The position numbers and the translations under genes were made by a program. The notes beneath the pieces were generated by a model that searched no databases, was not told the origin of the DNA, and worked only from the letters and a program-made list of their open reading frames with translations. From DASTWM01 sp035765855 (GTDB lineage: Bacteria > Chloroflexota > Chloroflexia > Chloroflexales > Roseiflexaceae), in contig DASTWM010000254.1 of assembly GCA_035765855.1 (NCBI GenBank), positions 1 to 45,964 on the forward strand: DNA of 45,964 nucleotides, written 5' to 3'. This document shows positions 1 to 7,588 of the stretch, piece by piece; the stretch's first letter is position 1, and each line of letters begins with the position of its first letter.

Positions 1-468
1 GAATTGCGCAACGGACGACAAAATCTGCTCCTGCTGCGCACTTTCGCCAAGATTTACGGGCTGGCAGGTCTGCGGCTCGGCTACGCCTTCGGCCATTCCG
101 AGGTCGTTGGCTACCTGGAGCGCGCCCGTCCGACCTTCAACGTCAACATGCTGGCGCAGGTCGCGGGCCGCGCCGCGCTCGATGACGAGGCGCATGTTGC
201 CCGCAGCCGCGAACATGCCCGCCGGGCGCGCGCATTCTTCGCGCAAGAACTACGCGCCATGGGCCTTGCGCCGGTGCCGAGCAAAACGAATTTTGTCGCC
301 GTGGAAGTTGGCGATGACATGGACGTTACAGCAAGCTTGATGGATCATGGCTTTACAGTGACGCCACTTTCAGGCTGGGGCATTCCCGGGCATATTCGCA
401 TCTCCTTCGGCACGGAGGATGAAAATACCCGCTTTGTTGCCGCGCTGCGCGATGTATTAGATCGCTAG
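1..468 (+). CDS. hisC: Histidinol-phosphate aminotransferase, C-terminal part (5' end outside window)
   Basis: Class I/II PLP aminotransferase fragment of about 155 residues, open at the left edge. The conserved segment TFAKIYGLAGLRLGY carries the PLP-binding lysine (FAK) and the following GLAGLR glycine/arginine motif typical of HisC. The C-terminal part contains SKTNFV and the IRISFGT segment, whose arginine binds the substrate phosphate/carboxylate in this family. HisC exchanges the amino group between histidinol phosphate and glutamate in histidine biosynthesis in the cytoplasm. The large domain and the true start are missing, so a close relative acting on another substrate (aromatic aminotransferase, or a CobD-like enzyme) cannot be fully excluded. 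The reading frame continues in from base 1; the TTG at base 4 is not a start. The next gene begins 17 bases after the stop. Confidence 0.85.
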   Translation, partial: ELRNGRQNLLLLRTFAKIYGLAGLRLGYAFGHSEVVGYLERARPTFNVNMLAQVAGRAALDDEAHVARSREHARRARAFFAQELRAMGLAPVPSKTNFVAVEVGDDMDVTASLMDHGFTVTPLSGWGIPGHIRISFGTEDENTRFVAALRDVLDR

Positions 469-485
469 AATGTGGCGCAACGCCT

Positions 486-1301
486 GTGGATGTACACAAC
501 AAGCAGCCGAGCGCGCCGCCCGACCGCCCGCGTGATCGCCAACGCCGCACCATGCGGCTGCTGCTCGGCAGCGTGATCGTGCTGAGTCTTGTGGTCGTCG
601 CGCTGCTTGGCGTCGCTGGGGTGTTGCTCGCGCGCAAGCAACCGCCGCCAGTGCAGGTAATCGTGCTGACGCCGACGCCGCAGCCCGCGCCAACCCGGAC
701 GCCAACGGCGACAACTGTACCCGACACGCCCACACCAGCGTTTACATTTGGCGCAGCGCGGTTGGCCGATTCGTTTGATCAGCCTGATCGCAGCCATTTT
801 CGCGCGGGAAGCAACGCCAACGCCCAATACCGTTTTGAAGGCGGTGCGTACACCATCAGTATCACCAATCCGAATTATATCGCCTGGAGTCCGGCCCGCG
901 ATACATTCACCGACGGCGCTATTGAAGCCGACGTCACGCTGCGCCAGGGTCCATCCGAGACAGCGGCAGGGATTGTGTTTCGCTACCAGGATGCGCAAAA
1001 CTTTTACTTTTTCGGCATTTCAGGCGATGGCTACTACATGCTCGCCATGCTCCAGAACGGCAAATGGACGCCCATGCTCGACTGGACGATTTCGCCAGCC
1101 ATCCGCGGCGAGGGGCAGCGCAATCGTTTACGCGTGGAGGTCGCGGGCAGCCGTTTTCGCGTGGCGGTGAATGGCACACTACTTGACGAATCACGCGATG
1201 CGACATTTAATCAGGGTGGCATTGCCCTTGCCGTCAATACATTTGATCATGGAAACGCCATAGCGGTATTTGATAATGTTGTGGTGTATGGGCCACAGTA
1301 A
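486..1301 (+). CDS. Membrane-anchored protein with an extracellular lectin-like (DUF1080/LamG-type) domain
   Basis: This gene gives 271 residues from a GTG start close to the hisC stop. A short basic, proline-rich cytoplasmic segment precedes one transmembrane helix at about residues 24-49. A threonine/proline linker (repeats of TPTP and TPTA, residues 60-85) follows, then a beta-rich domain of about 180 residues. The domain resembles the concanavalin-like domain (3-keto-disaccharide hydrolase/DUF1080 type) that is often attached to anchored proteins: ADSF near its start, an aromatic core (NFYFFGISGDGYYML) and a C-terminal FDNVVVYGP strand. Binding of a sugar or other cell-surface ligand is inference; no catalytic motif is visible. 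A GTG start is chosen because it opens the frame and no better upstream codon exists. The stop overlaps the Shine-Dalgarno of the next gene, so the two are probably co-transcribed. Confidence 0.75.
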   Translation: MDVHNKQPSAPPDRPRDRQRRTMRLLLGSVIVLSLVVVALLGVAGVLLARKQPPPVQVIVLTPTPQPAPTRTPTATTVPDTPTPAFTFGAARLADSFDQPDRSHFRAGSNANAQYRFEGGAYTISITNPNYIAWSPARDTFTDGAIEADVTLRQGPSETAAGIVFRYQDAQNFYFFGISGDGYYMLAMLQNGKWTPMLDWTISPAIRGEGQRNRLRVEVAGSRFRVAVNGTLLDESRDATFNQGGIALAVNTFDHGNAIAVFDNVVVYGPQ

Positions 1302-1311
1302 AGGAGGGTAC

Positions 1312-1818
1312 ATGTCTGGCGCAGTGAAATCAGGGCTTATCTTTGGAGTCGTGGGCATTCTTGCCACAAGCATCATGAACTTTTTGTTCGGGCTGTGCTC
1401 GCCGGTTGTGGCCGCCATTATCGGCGGCGTGGCTGGTTATTTTGGCGTGCGCTGGAGCGTGCCGCCCGAAGGAATTGGCAAAGGCGTGCTGGCGGGGACC
1501 ATCGCCGGGGCCCTCATGCTGATCAGTTCGCTGGCATTTGTGCTTATTTTTTTCAATATTATTCGCAACGACCCACAATTTTCCGAACTCATCAATCAAG
1601 CAATCGCACAGCAGCAAGGCGGCACAGAACTGTCGCCGGATCAGGTCACGACTGCGCTGAATATCGCCGCCCCGATCGCTGGCTTTTGCCTTGGCTTGAT
1701 CAATTTACTCGCCTCACTGGCGTTTGGCGCTGTAGGTGGAGCAATCGCGGGCCGCAATCGCCCGGTCGCCCCAACCTACCAGCCGCCGATGGGGCCGCCG
1801 CCCATGTCACCGCAGTAG
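1312..1818 (+). CDS. Small polytopic membrane protein of unknown function
   Basis: This gene gives 168 residues. The start is fixed by the strong Shine-Dalgarno AAGGAGG at 1301-1307 before ATG 1312; an upstream in-frame ATG at 1270 lies inside the previous gene and is not used here. Four hydrophobic segments rich in glycine and alanine are visible at about residues 5-28, 32-46, 55-83 and 115-145. A short polar loop (about 85-110) rich in glutamine follows the third. The tail is proline/methionine rich (PPMGPPPMSPQ). I do not recognise a named family. The small size and glycine-zipper helices are compatible with an accessory membrane protein acting with the lectin-like protein immediately upstream. 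Confidence 0.7.
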   Translation: MSGAVKSGLIFGVVGILATSIMNFLFGLCSPVVAAIIGGVAGYFGVRWSVPPEGIGKGVLAGTIAGALMLISSLAFVLIFFNIIRNDPQFSELINQAIAQQQGGTELSPDQVTTALNIAAPIAGFCLGLINLLASLAFGAVGGAIAGRNRPVAPTYQPPMGPPPMSPQ

Positions 1819-1842
1819 AAGGCAGAAGGACGAAAACAGAGA

Positions 1843-1907
1843 GGATCCACAAAGGGCGCGAAGCTGATTCTTTTTCGCGTCCTTTACGTGCCTTCGCGGA
1901 TTATCCT
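1843..1907. repeat. Imperfect inverted repeat made of 9-base units
   Basis: Two arms face each other between the convergent stops of the membrane protein and the aminotransferase. The left arm reads CCACAAAGG then GCGCGAAGC. The right arm, read on the minus strand, gives CGCGAAGGC, ACGTAAAGG and ACGCGAAAA. It belongs to the same 9-base-period family seen at 14019, 21443, 40774 and 43443. It could fold into a long hairpin and act as a weak bidirectional terminator. Confidence 0.6.
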
Positions 1908-3265
1908 TCATGTTTCCAGATGCATTCCTGCAACGTCGCTTCGAAGATAGTAAGCGCTTCGTCGGCCTGCTCGGTCGTCAGCACGAGCGGCGGACACAGC
2001 CGGATGGTGGATGCGCCACATGTCAGCAGCAACAGCCCCCGCTCGAACGCGCGCTCCATGATCTCATGGGCCAACGCGCGCGCTGGCTCGCGTGTCGCGC
2101 GATCCTTCACAAAATCAACGCCAATCATGAGCCCGCGCCCGCGCACATCGCCAATCTGCGGATAGCGCTCTTGCAGCGTGTGCAAGCCTTGCAGCAGGTA
2201 CGCGCCAACATGCGCGGCGTTTGCGGCCAGTTCTTCCTCGACCAGCGACAGCACCTCATACGCAGCCGCGCAGGCAAGCCCATTGCCGCCAAAAGTATTG
2301 CCATGCGATCCCGGCTCCCACTGCTCGGTCAGTTCCTTGCGGGCGATCATTGCGCCGATCGGCATGCCACCGCCCAGCCCCTTGGCCGACGCGACAATAT
2401 CCGGCACAACGTCTTCATGTTCAAACGCCCACATCTTGCCCGTTCGCCCAATGCCGCTCTGCACCTCGTCGGCAATCAGCAGAATGCCGTACTGATCGCA
2501 CATCTCGCGCAGCCCTTTCAAGAAGCCAGGCGCAGGCACAACATAGCCGCCTTCACCCTGAATCGGCTCGACGATAATCGCGGCGACATCGCGCGGCGGC
2601 GCAATCGTATGAAAGAGTGTTTTCTCGATGTAGTTCAGGCATTCCTCGGTAACGCGCGCCGGATCGACATCAAACGGCGTGCGGTACGGATTGGCGTAAA
2701 AGGCATGGAATGTGCCCGGCACCAGCGGGTAGTAGCCCCGGCGCTGCACCGGCTTGGAAGCCGTGAGCGACAGCGAGCCGTACGAGCGCCCATGAAACGC
2801 GCCGAAGAAGGCGACAATGCCCTGCCGCCCGGTCACGTAGCGCGCCAGCTTGATCGACGCCTCGACCGCCTCGGTGCCGGAGTTGGTTAAAAAGAGTTGC
2901 CAGTCATGCGCGCTCGGCATCATGGAAACCAGCTTTTCGCCAACCTTGATCATCGGCTCGTTATAAAAATCCGTGCCTGCCATGTGAATAAATCTGGCGG
3001 CTTGTTCCTGAATAGCCTTGACGACGCGCGGGTGCGAATGCCCGGCGGACACCACCGCGATGCCCGCGTTCATGTCTAGATAGCGGTTCCCATCCACATC
3101 CCAGACATAGCAACCCTCGCCCCGGTCAATGACAAACGGGTACACGCGGCCTGCGCACGGCGCGAACACGCGGCTATCGCGCTCTACCATGGCGCGGGCA
3201 CGCGGCCCGGGAATTGACGCATGATCAGTGGTGTCTACGTTGTTGTCTTCGATGAAGGTTGTCAT
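1901..3265 (-). CDS. Class III aminotransferase, 4-aminobutyrate/acetylornithine type
   Basis: This gene encodes 454 residues, the usual length of bacterial GABA aminotransferases. The PLP cofactor site is complete: NSGTEA at 128-133, the phosphate-binding GAFHGR at 155-160, ADEVQSG at 265-271 with the pyridine-binding Asp266, and the Schiff-base lysine Lys295 in SAKGLGGG. The enzyme would transfer an amino group from a terminal amine (GABA, ornithine or similar) to 2-oxoglutarate or pyruvate in the cytoplasm. The long N-terminal segment and the GRVYPFVIDRGEG start resemble 4-aminobutyrate aminotransferase more than ArgD, but the substrate is not fixed by sequence reading. The start is supported by AAGGAG at 3270-3277 and a promoter at 3335-3364. 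It stands alone, convergent to the membrane protein gene. Confidence 0.85.
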   Translation of the reverse strand: MTTFIEDNNVDTTDHASIPGPRARAMVERDSRVFAPCAGRVYPFVIDRGEGCYVWDVDGNRYLDMNAGIAVVSAGHSHPRVVKAIQEQAARFIHMAGTDFYNEPMIKVGEKLVSMMPSAHDWQLFLTNSGTEAVEASIKLARYVTGRQGIVAFFGAFHGRSYGSLSLTASKPVQRRGYYPLVPGTFHAFYANPYRTPFDVDPARVTEECLNYIEKTLFHTIAPPRDVAAIIVEPIQGEGGYVVPAPGFLKGLREMCDQYGILLIADEVQSGIGRTGKMWAFEHEDVVPDIVASAKGLGGGMPIGAMIARKELTEQWEPGSHGNTFGGNGLACAAAYEVLSLVEEELAANAAHVGAYLLQGLHTLQERYPQIGDVRGRGLMIGVDFVKDRATREPARALAHEIMERAFERGLLLLTCGASTIRLCPPLVLTTEQADEALTIFEATLQECIWKHEG

Positions 3266-3334
3266 ATATTTCTCCTTAGCATACGCGGCACACCAATGCC
3301 GCCCGCCCGGGCCTCATTGCCCGGACTCTAAGTT

Positions 3335-3364
3335 ATTGTAGCTGATAAATGAATGGCATGTCAA
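3335..3364 (-). promoter_or_regulatory. Sigma-70-type promoter of the class III aminotransferase
   Basis: On the minus strand a perfect -35 box TTGACA (3359-3364) is followed after 18 bases by TACAAT (3335-3340). The predicted start of transcription near 3328 gives a leader of about 60 bases. That leader contains a GC-rich hairpin (CCGGGC against GCCCGG) and the Shine-Dalgarno AAGGAG. Confidence 0.7.
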
Positions 3365-3504
3365 TACATTGAGCAGCAGCAGGCACGTACGCGCCGCCCC
3401 TGCGCGAGAAGGTGAACGGGGCGAGCGGCACTCATGCATGGGCCGCATGGAACTACCGAACCGGTCGGCGGGGTTGATACCGCCCGGTGGAGGACACGCG
3501 CAGC

Positions 3505-5733
3505 TTACAGATCTGTATTCTGCACTGTGGTTTCGATCTGCGACAGCGGAATCAGCGGCAACCGCACGGTAAAGGTCGTACCCTCACCTTCGGTGCTCTC
3601 CACCGCCACCGAGCCGCCATGCTGTTCCACAATAGACGCAACCGTTGCCAGGCCAATGCCACTGCCCCTGATCGCTCCGACATTGCTGCCGCGCCGGAAG
3701 CGCTCGAAGATATACGGCAAATCAACAGCCGGAATGCCTATCCCGCGATCCTGCACGGCGATCACCGCCCAGTCACCTTGCGGCCCCTGCTGGCGTGTCA
3801 CAATCACATCGATAGGCTTGTCGCTCGCGCTATATTTCACTGCGTTTGCAACAAGGTTCGTAAACACGCGCTCGATCCGCCGCGCATCGAAGTAGCCCAT
3901 GAGATCGGCATCGCTGGCTTGCAAGCGCACCGTATTGTGATGGGCCACTTGCTGCTGCTCCGCGCAGATGGACTTCACCAGCGTCACAATGTTCAGCGGA
4001 TCACGTTGCAGATCGAGCATGCCGCCGCTCCGAATGACTGCGGTATCGAGCAATTCGTTAAGCTGCTGCGCCATTTTGTCGCCCGCCTCGCGAATGCGCA
4101 TCAAGCCCTCCGTCAGGCGCGACGGGTCAGGAAGTTCCATGCGCCTGATTCGCCGCTGAAGCACATCCGCATAGCCGTTAATCGTCGTAAGCGGATTTCG
4201 CAGATCATGGGTGACCATGGAAAACAAATCATCGCGCGCCTGCACGGCTTGCTGCGCTTCCTGGTACAACCATGCATTATCGACGGCCAGTGCTGCCCGG
4301 CGCGCGAGCTCCTGCGCCACCTGCAAATCAGACTCCGTGTATTGATGATTGGCCTGCGCGCGCACAAACATCAGCGCGCCAAGCATTCTGCCGCGCGCCA
4401 CCAATGGCACGCAGATGAACGAACGGAAGCCGACTTCCTGCAAGATCCGCTGCACCGCCTCGTCAGCAGTAATGGGCTCCTGTTGTGCGTTGGCAGCCAG
4501 CAGCGGTTCCCCGGAACGCAGCACCCGTGCAACCGGGTGATCGTCTTCGAGCGCTACGGGCATGCGCTGCTGCAAACTGCGCACAAGTTCTTCTTTGGTG
4601 CTATCTGCATGCACCGCGCTGGCCTGAGTCACGCGCTCGTTATCCAGCGTGTACATGGCACACCAATCGGCGAACTCCGGCACGCCAAGGCGCGCTACCC
4701 GCGACAGCATGTCATCATAGTCGAGCGTCGCGGCCAGGACACTTCCAGCCTGCACCAACACGCGCTGCACTGCCTCGGCGCGTGTGTACCCTGTGATATC
4801 AACAAATGTGGCGACAACACCCTGACTATCGTCATTCAACGGTGCCGCATTGGTTTCCAGAATCAGGCGCGTTCCATTCTCGCGGATCAGCACGATTTCA
4901 ACGCGCGACACTGGCTGACCTGTTCGCAGCACCTGCGCCACCGGCAAGCAGTCTTGCGAAAACGGCTCACCATTAATCGACATTATCTTCCACGCCGGCT
5001 CCGTCGCTGAGTGCCCAAGCAATGTATCGCGCGGCACGCCGAGAATATGCTCAGCCGCGCTGTTGACAAAGGTGATACATCCCTGCGCGTCAACGATGAC
5101 GATGCCACTCGCATTTGTTTCCACAACCCGGTTGAGCCGCTCCAGAACCGCCGCCTTTTGAACGCGCTGCTGCTCGGCCTCGGCGGCGCGCAACTCGGCC
5201 TCGCGCATGGCCATACGAAGATCAATCTCCGTCATGACCATCGCCGCAAGATCGCGCAGAATATCTATTTCACGCCCGGTCCACTGGCGCGGCTGCGTGT
5301 CAATCACGCAGAATGAGCCGAGCGCCTGGCCGGTGTTCGTAATCAGCGGCACCCCGGCGTACGCAACCACCTCAAGATCGGCAATCGCAAGATTATCATG
5401 CACGAGCGGGTGATCGCGCGCATCGCTAATGATCAGCGGCGCGCCAGTTGCGACCGCATACTGGCAAAATGAGTGAGTCAGCGGCGTTTCTCGTTGTGAC
5501 GCCCACGGCTCTTGCAAGCCAATGCTACTTTTGAAGAACTGGCGACCTTCATCGACCAGTGAAATGAGCGAAACTGGCGCGCCAATCATCTTGGATGCAA
5601 GCCGCGTCAGGCGGTCGAACGCTTCTTCCACTGCGGTGTCAAGTAGTTGGACATGGCGCAGCGCGGCAAGACGTTCTGGATCGCGTATGACGTGCGAGAA
5701 ATCAGGCTTCCCAATGGACTGCGAATCAGACAT
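3505..5733 (-). CDS. GAF-PAS-GAF sensor histidine kinase
   Basis: This gene encodes 742 residues with no transmembrane helix, so it is a cytoplasmic sensor. Domains in order are a first GAF domain (about 20-175, with the FCQYAV and DARDHPLV features of phytochrome-like GAFs), a short coiled linker, a PAS domain (about 195-320) and a second GAF (about 330-490). A dimerisation/phosphoacceptor helix follows with His509 in THDLRNP, then the ATP-binding domain (N-box LVANAVKYS, G1 DRGIGIP, G2 RGSGIGLA). It would autophosphorylate on His509 and pass phosphate to a response regulator that is not adjacent, so it is an orphan kinase. The first GAF lacks an obvious bilin-binding cysteine. The divergent neighbour at 5962 and the DUF3445 gene may share its stimulus, but nothing proves it. 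Confidence 0.88.
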   Translation of the reverse strand: MSDSQSIGKPDFSHVIRDPERLAALRHVQLLDTAVEEAFDRLTRLASKMIGAPVSLISLVDEGRQFFKSSIGLQEPWASQRETPLTHSFCQYAVATGAPLIISDARDHPLVHDNLAIADLEVVAYAGVPLITNTGQALGSFCVIDTQPRQWTGREIDILRDLAAMVMTEIDLRMAMREAELRAAEAEQQRVQKAAVLERLNRVVETNASGIVIVDAQGCITFVNSAAEHILGVPRDTLLGHSATEPAWKIMSINGEPFSQDCLPVAQVLRTGQPVSRVEIVLIRENGTRLILETNAAPLNDDSQGVVATFVDITGYTRAEAVQRVLVQAGSVLAATLDYDDMLSRVARLGVPEFADWCAMYTLDNERVTQASAVHADSTKEELVRSLQQRMPVALEDDHPVARVLRSGEPLLAANAQQEPITADEAVQRILQEVGFRSFICVPLVARGRMLGALMFVRAQANHQYTESDLQVAQELARRAALAVDNAWLYQEAQQAVQARDDLFSMVTHDLRNPLTTINGYADVLQRRIRRMELPDPSRLTEGLMRIREAGDKMAQQLNELLDTAVIRSGGMLDLQRDPLNIVTLVKSICAEQQQVAHHNTVRLQASDADLMGYFDARRIERVFTNLVANAVKYSASDKPIDVIVTRQQGPQGDWAVIAVQDRGIGIPAVDLPYIFERFRRGSNVGAIRGSGIGLATVASIVEQHGGSVAVESTEGEGTTFTVRLPLIPLSQIETTVQNTDL

Positions 5734-5916
5734 AATACCTAAATATCATAACGACAATCAAACAGAGATATTCGCGCAAACGCGGCCCCGCGTGAGGCTA
5801 CAATATGTTTGCGGAAGGTCTCCTCTCTAGCCTCTATTGTACCAAACTTTTATCTTTATAGAATGAATGGAGAATGACAGTGTATCTATCGCATGATCGA
5901 CGCGAGCATGTGCTGG

Positions 5917-5922
5917 TATAAT
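5917..5922 (+). promoter_or_regulatory. Extended -10 promoter of the small gene/DUF3445 pair
   Basis: TATAAT at 5917-5922 is preceded directly by TGG, which is an extended -10 box. The -35 region is weak. Transcription would begin near 5929, upstream of ATG 5962 and downstream of the possible ATG at 5893, which argues for the shorter protein. Confidence 0.6.
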
Positions 5923-5961
5923 GCCGGAACAGTACGCAATCGCACACGTATCGAGGTTCGC

Positions 5962-6189
5962 ATGATGCTTTCTGGAACAAAGCCCGCCACGCTCAGGCAG
6001 GTGCAGCTTGTGGATATTCACGGCACGCGCTTTTATGATATTGCTTACACGCTGGATGATGCGCCCGAACAGGCCCAGGCGGCGCGCATCGGCGTCGAAG
6101 ATGCCTACGCACATCCTCAGCCTGGCGACGCGATTGGCGTGCAATACCTGATGAACGTCGTTGTCGGCATCACGCGCCGCGAGGGCTAA
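5962..6189 (+). CDS. Small conserved-looking protein of unknown function
   Basis: This gene gives 75 residues from ATG 5962, preceded by GAGG at 5953-5956. An in-frame ATG at 5893 lies upstream of the extended -10 promoter, so the shorter start is preferred. The sequence is mixed alpha/beta in appearance (QVQLVDIHGTRFYDI, then an acidic helix, then a GVQYLMNVVVGITRRE strand). There is no signal peptide, membrane segment or metal-binding cluster. I do not recognise the family. It ends 8 bases before the DUF3445 gene and is very probably translated from the same transcript. Confidence 0.65.
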   Translation: MMLSGTKPATLRQVQLVDIHGTRFYDIAYTLDDAPEQAQAARIGVEDAYAHPQPGDAIGVQYLMNVVVGITRREG

Positions 6190-6197
6190 GCACTCCA

Positions 6198-7181
6198 ATG
6201 ACACACCACACGGACTATGTGCAGCGCTATTTTCCCTTTTCCAGCGCTGTGTTCAGCATGATCATGGGCACGCACGCGCTGGGAGATGACGTTATCATCG
6301 AAGTGGATGTGCCACGCTATCAGCATGAGTTGGAGCTGAAGCAGGCTATTCTGCGCGACAACGACGAGTATTATGTCCAGTCTCTGCCTGGCACCGAATC
6401 TATGCAATGGGAAACGGTTGAACTGCTGCTGCCGGAGCTCGCGCGGTGCTATCCAGCGCATTTCGCGCTGCACACCGCTGGCGACGATTGGCTGTGGCGC
6501 AACATGCTGCTCGACCAAACGTGGCGCTTCCGTTTCGGCGATCAAGCAAGCCTGCCGCAGCCGCCGCTCGACTGGCTCGGACGCCAGGTGCAGGAAGATC
6601 TGCTGCTCATGTCCGGCGATGTGGCGGCGGGCATGCCGTTAGTCGCCGGGCAGCTGTGCTTTGGCAATGCATGGTGCCTGAATGACAAAGTCGGCAAATC
6701 GTTTCTGCGTATTCACGACGAAGTGCCGCTCTTTGCCGAAACGATCGGGCGCCCGTCGAATCTGCTCATGGAACGCTTGAAAGCCGGGCGGCCTGTGTGG
6801 CGCATCAACTGGTCCATCAAGGCTACCGATGCAATGAACCTCGCGCCGCCGATCAACGACGCGCTGGCGTCATTACAGGAATACGTCACCGCAGAAAATG
6901 CTGGCGAACGCTGCTTCCTGCGGCTGGAACGGCAGGTGCTGCTGCGTCTTCCGCGCACTGGCGGCATTCTTTTCAGCATCCACACCTATCTTGCACCAAT
7001 GGCGCGCATTGCCGCGCATGCCGAACAGGCGCAGCGCTTGCATGGCGTGCTTCGCACTGCGCCAGCATCTCTGCTTGATTACAAGGGCATTGCGCCGTTC
7101 GCGCAACCGCTCATCGGCTATCTTCATGCGCGCTCCACGGCAGATTCACAGAATATCCAGCTATACCACAGCTACTGGTAA
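6198..7181 (+). CDS. Heme-dependent oxidative N-demethylase-like protein (DUF3445)
   Basis: This gene encodes 327 residues, the usual length of the DUF3445 family. The family includes heme-dependent oxidative N-demethylases, which remove methyl groups from alkylamines with release of formaldehyde. Family hallmarks visible here are VQEDLLLM (131-138), the tryptophan-rich VWRINWSI segment (200-207), and the terminal block LRLERQVLLRLPRTGGILFSIHTYLAP (241-267), whose histidine is a likely heme-pocket residue. It is cytoplasmic, with no signal peptide. The gene follows a small unknown gene by 8 bases. The physiological substrate is not evident; the known activity of relatives on small methylated amines is only a guide. 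Confidence 0.8.
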   Translation: MTHHTDYVQRYFPFSSAVFSMIMGTHALGDDVIIEVDVPRYQHELELKQAILRDNDEYYVQSLPGTESMQWETVELLLPELARCYPAHFALHTAGDDWLWRNMLLDQTWRFRFGDQASLPQPPLDWLGRQVQEDLLLMSGDVAAGMPLVAGQLCFGNAWCLNDKVGKSFLRIHDEVPLFAETIGRPSNLLMERLKAGRPVWRINWSIKATDAMNLAPPINDALASLQEYVTAENAGERCFLRLERQVLLRLPRTGGILFSIHTYLAPMARIAAHAEQAQRLHGVLRTAPASLLDYKGIAPFAQPLIGYLHARSTADSQNIQLYHSYW

Positions 7182-7268
7182 CTCCCTTGTAACGCTCGCG
7201 CGCTACACTCTTTTCACAGGGCAATACTGCTTGGCCATTGCTCCACGTTCGAGCAAAAGGAGATTGAT

Positions 7269-7481
7269 GTGGATCGCCGACGGGTAGAATCGTTCTTGCT
7301 TCGATTGGTGATACAGGAACATGAAGAAGCCTGTGAAGAGGAAGAATGGGTGGGGCGCGTACAGCACATTCCCAGTGGCATAGAAGCGCGGTTCAGTGGA
7401 ACACAGGAATTGTTGGCATTTATTAACATGGTGCACGCCGAACACACTATTTCAATCGAGCGCGCCCCAAAAAGCGCATAA
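7269..7481 (+). CDS. Small acidic protein of unknown function
   Basis: This gene gives 70 residues from a GTG start with AAGGAG at 7257-7262, six bases upstream. The ATG two bases earlier is in another frame. The pattern (RRVESFLLRLVIQEHEE, then WVGRVQHIPSGIEARFSGTQELLAFI) looks like a short helix followed by a beta-hairpin and a helix. No cysteine, signal peptide or membrane segment is present. I do not recognise a named family. It is separated from the BTAD regulator only by a shared terminator. Confidence 0.65.
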   Translation: MDRRRVESFLLRLVIQEHEEACEEEEWVGRVQHIPSGIEARFSGTQELLAFINMVHAEHTISIERAPKSA

Positions 7482-7521
7482 TACCACACCGTCTACGCTT
7501 CATGGCAATGGGACAGAATCG

Positions 7522-7557
7522 AAGAGCGCGTACCTGTTTCTTCAGGTACCCGCTCTT
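7522..7557. terminator. Bidirectional intrinsic terminator
   Basis: A 15-base stem with one C-C mismatch (7522-7536 against 7543-7557, TTTCTT loop) begins with AAGAGCG and ends CGCTCTTT. It lies between the convergent stops of the 70-residue gene and the BTAD regulator, so it can serve both strands. The flanking U-tract is short in each direction. Confidence 0.7.
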
Positions 7558-7588
7558 TGACAATCGAGCTGATTTCTTCACACGAAAG

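Noticed and set aside
1910..2890. Long open frame on the plus strand opposite the class III aminotransferase
   Set aside because: Its translation is rich in Arg, Gln and His with no recognisable motif, and it lies wholly opposite a gene with a complete active site. It is a GC-rich antisense artefact.
3487..5010. 507-codon plus-strand frame opposite the GAF-PAS kinase
   Set aside because: It shows the same arginine- and histidine-rich composition, has no start signal, and is antisense to a well-supported kinase.
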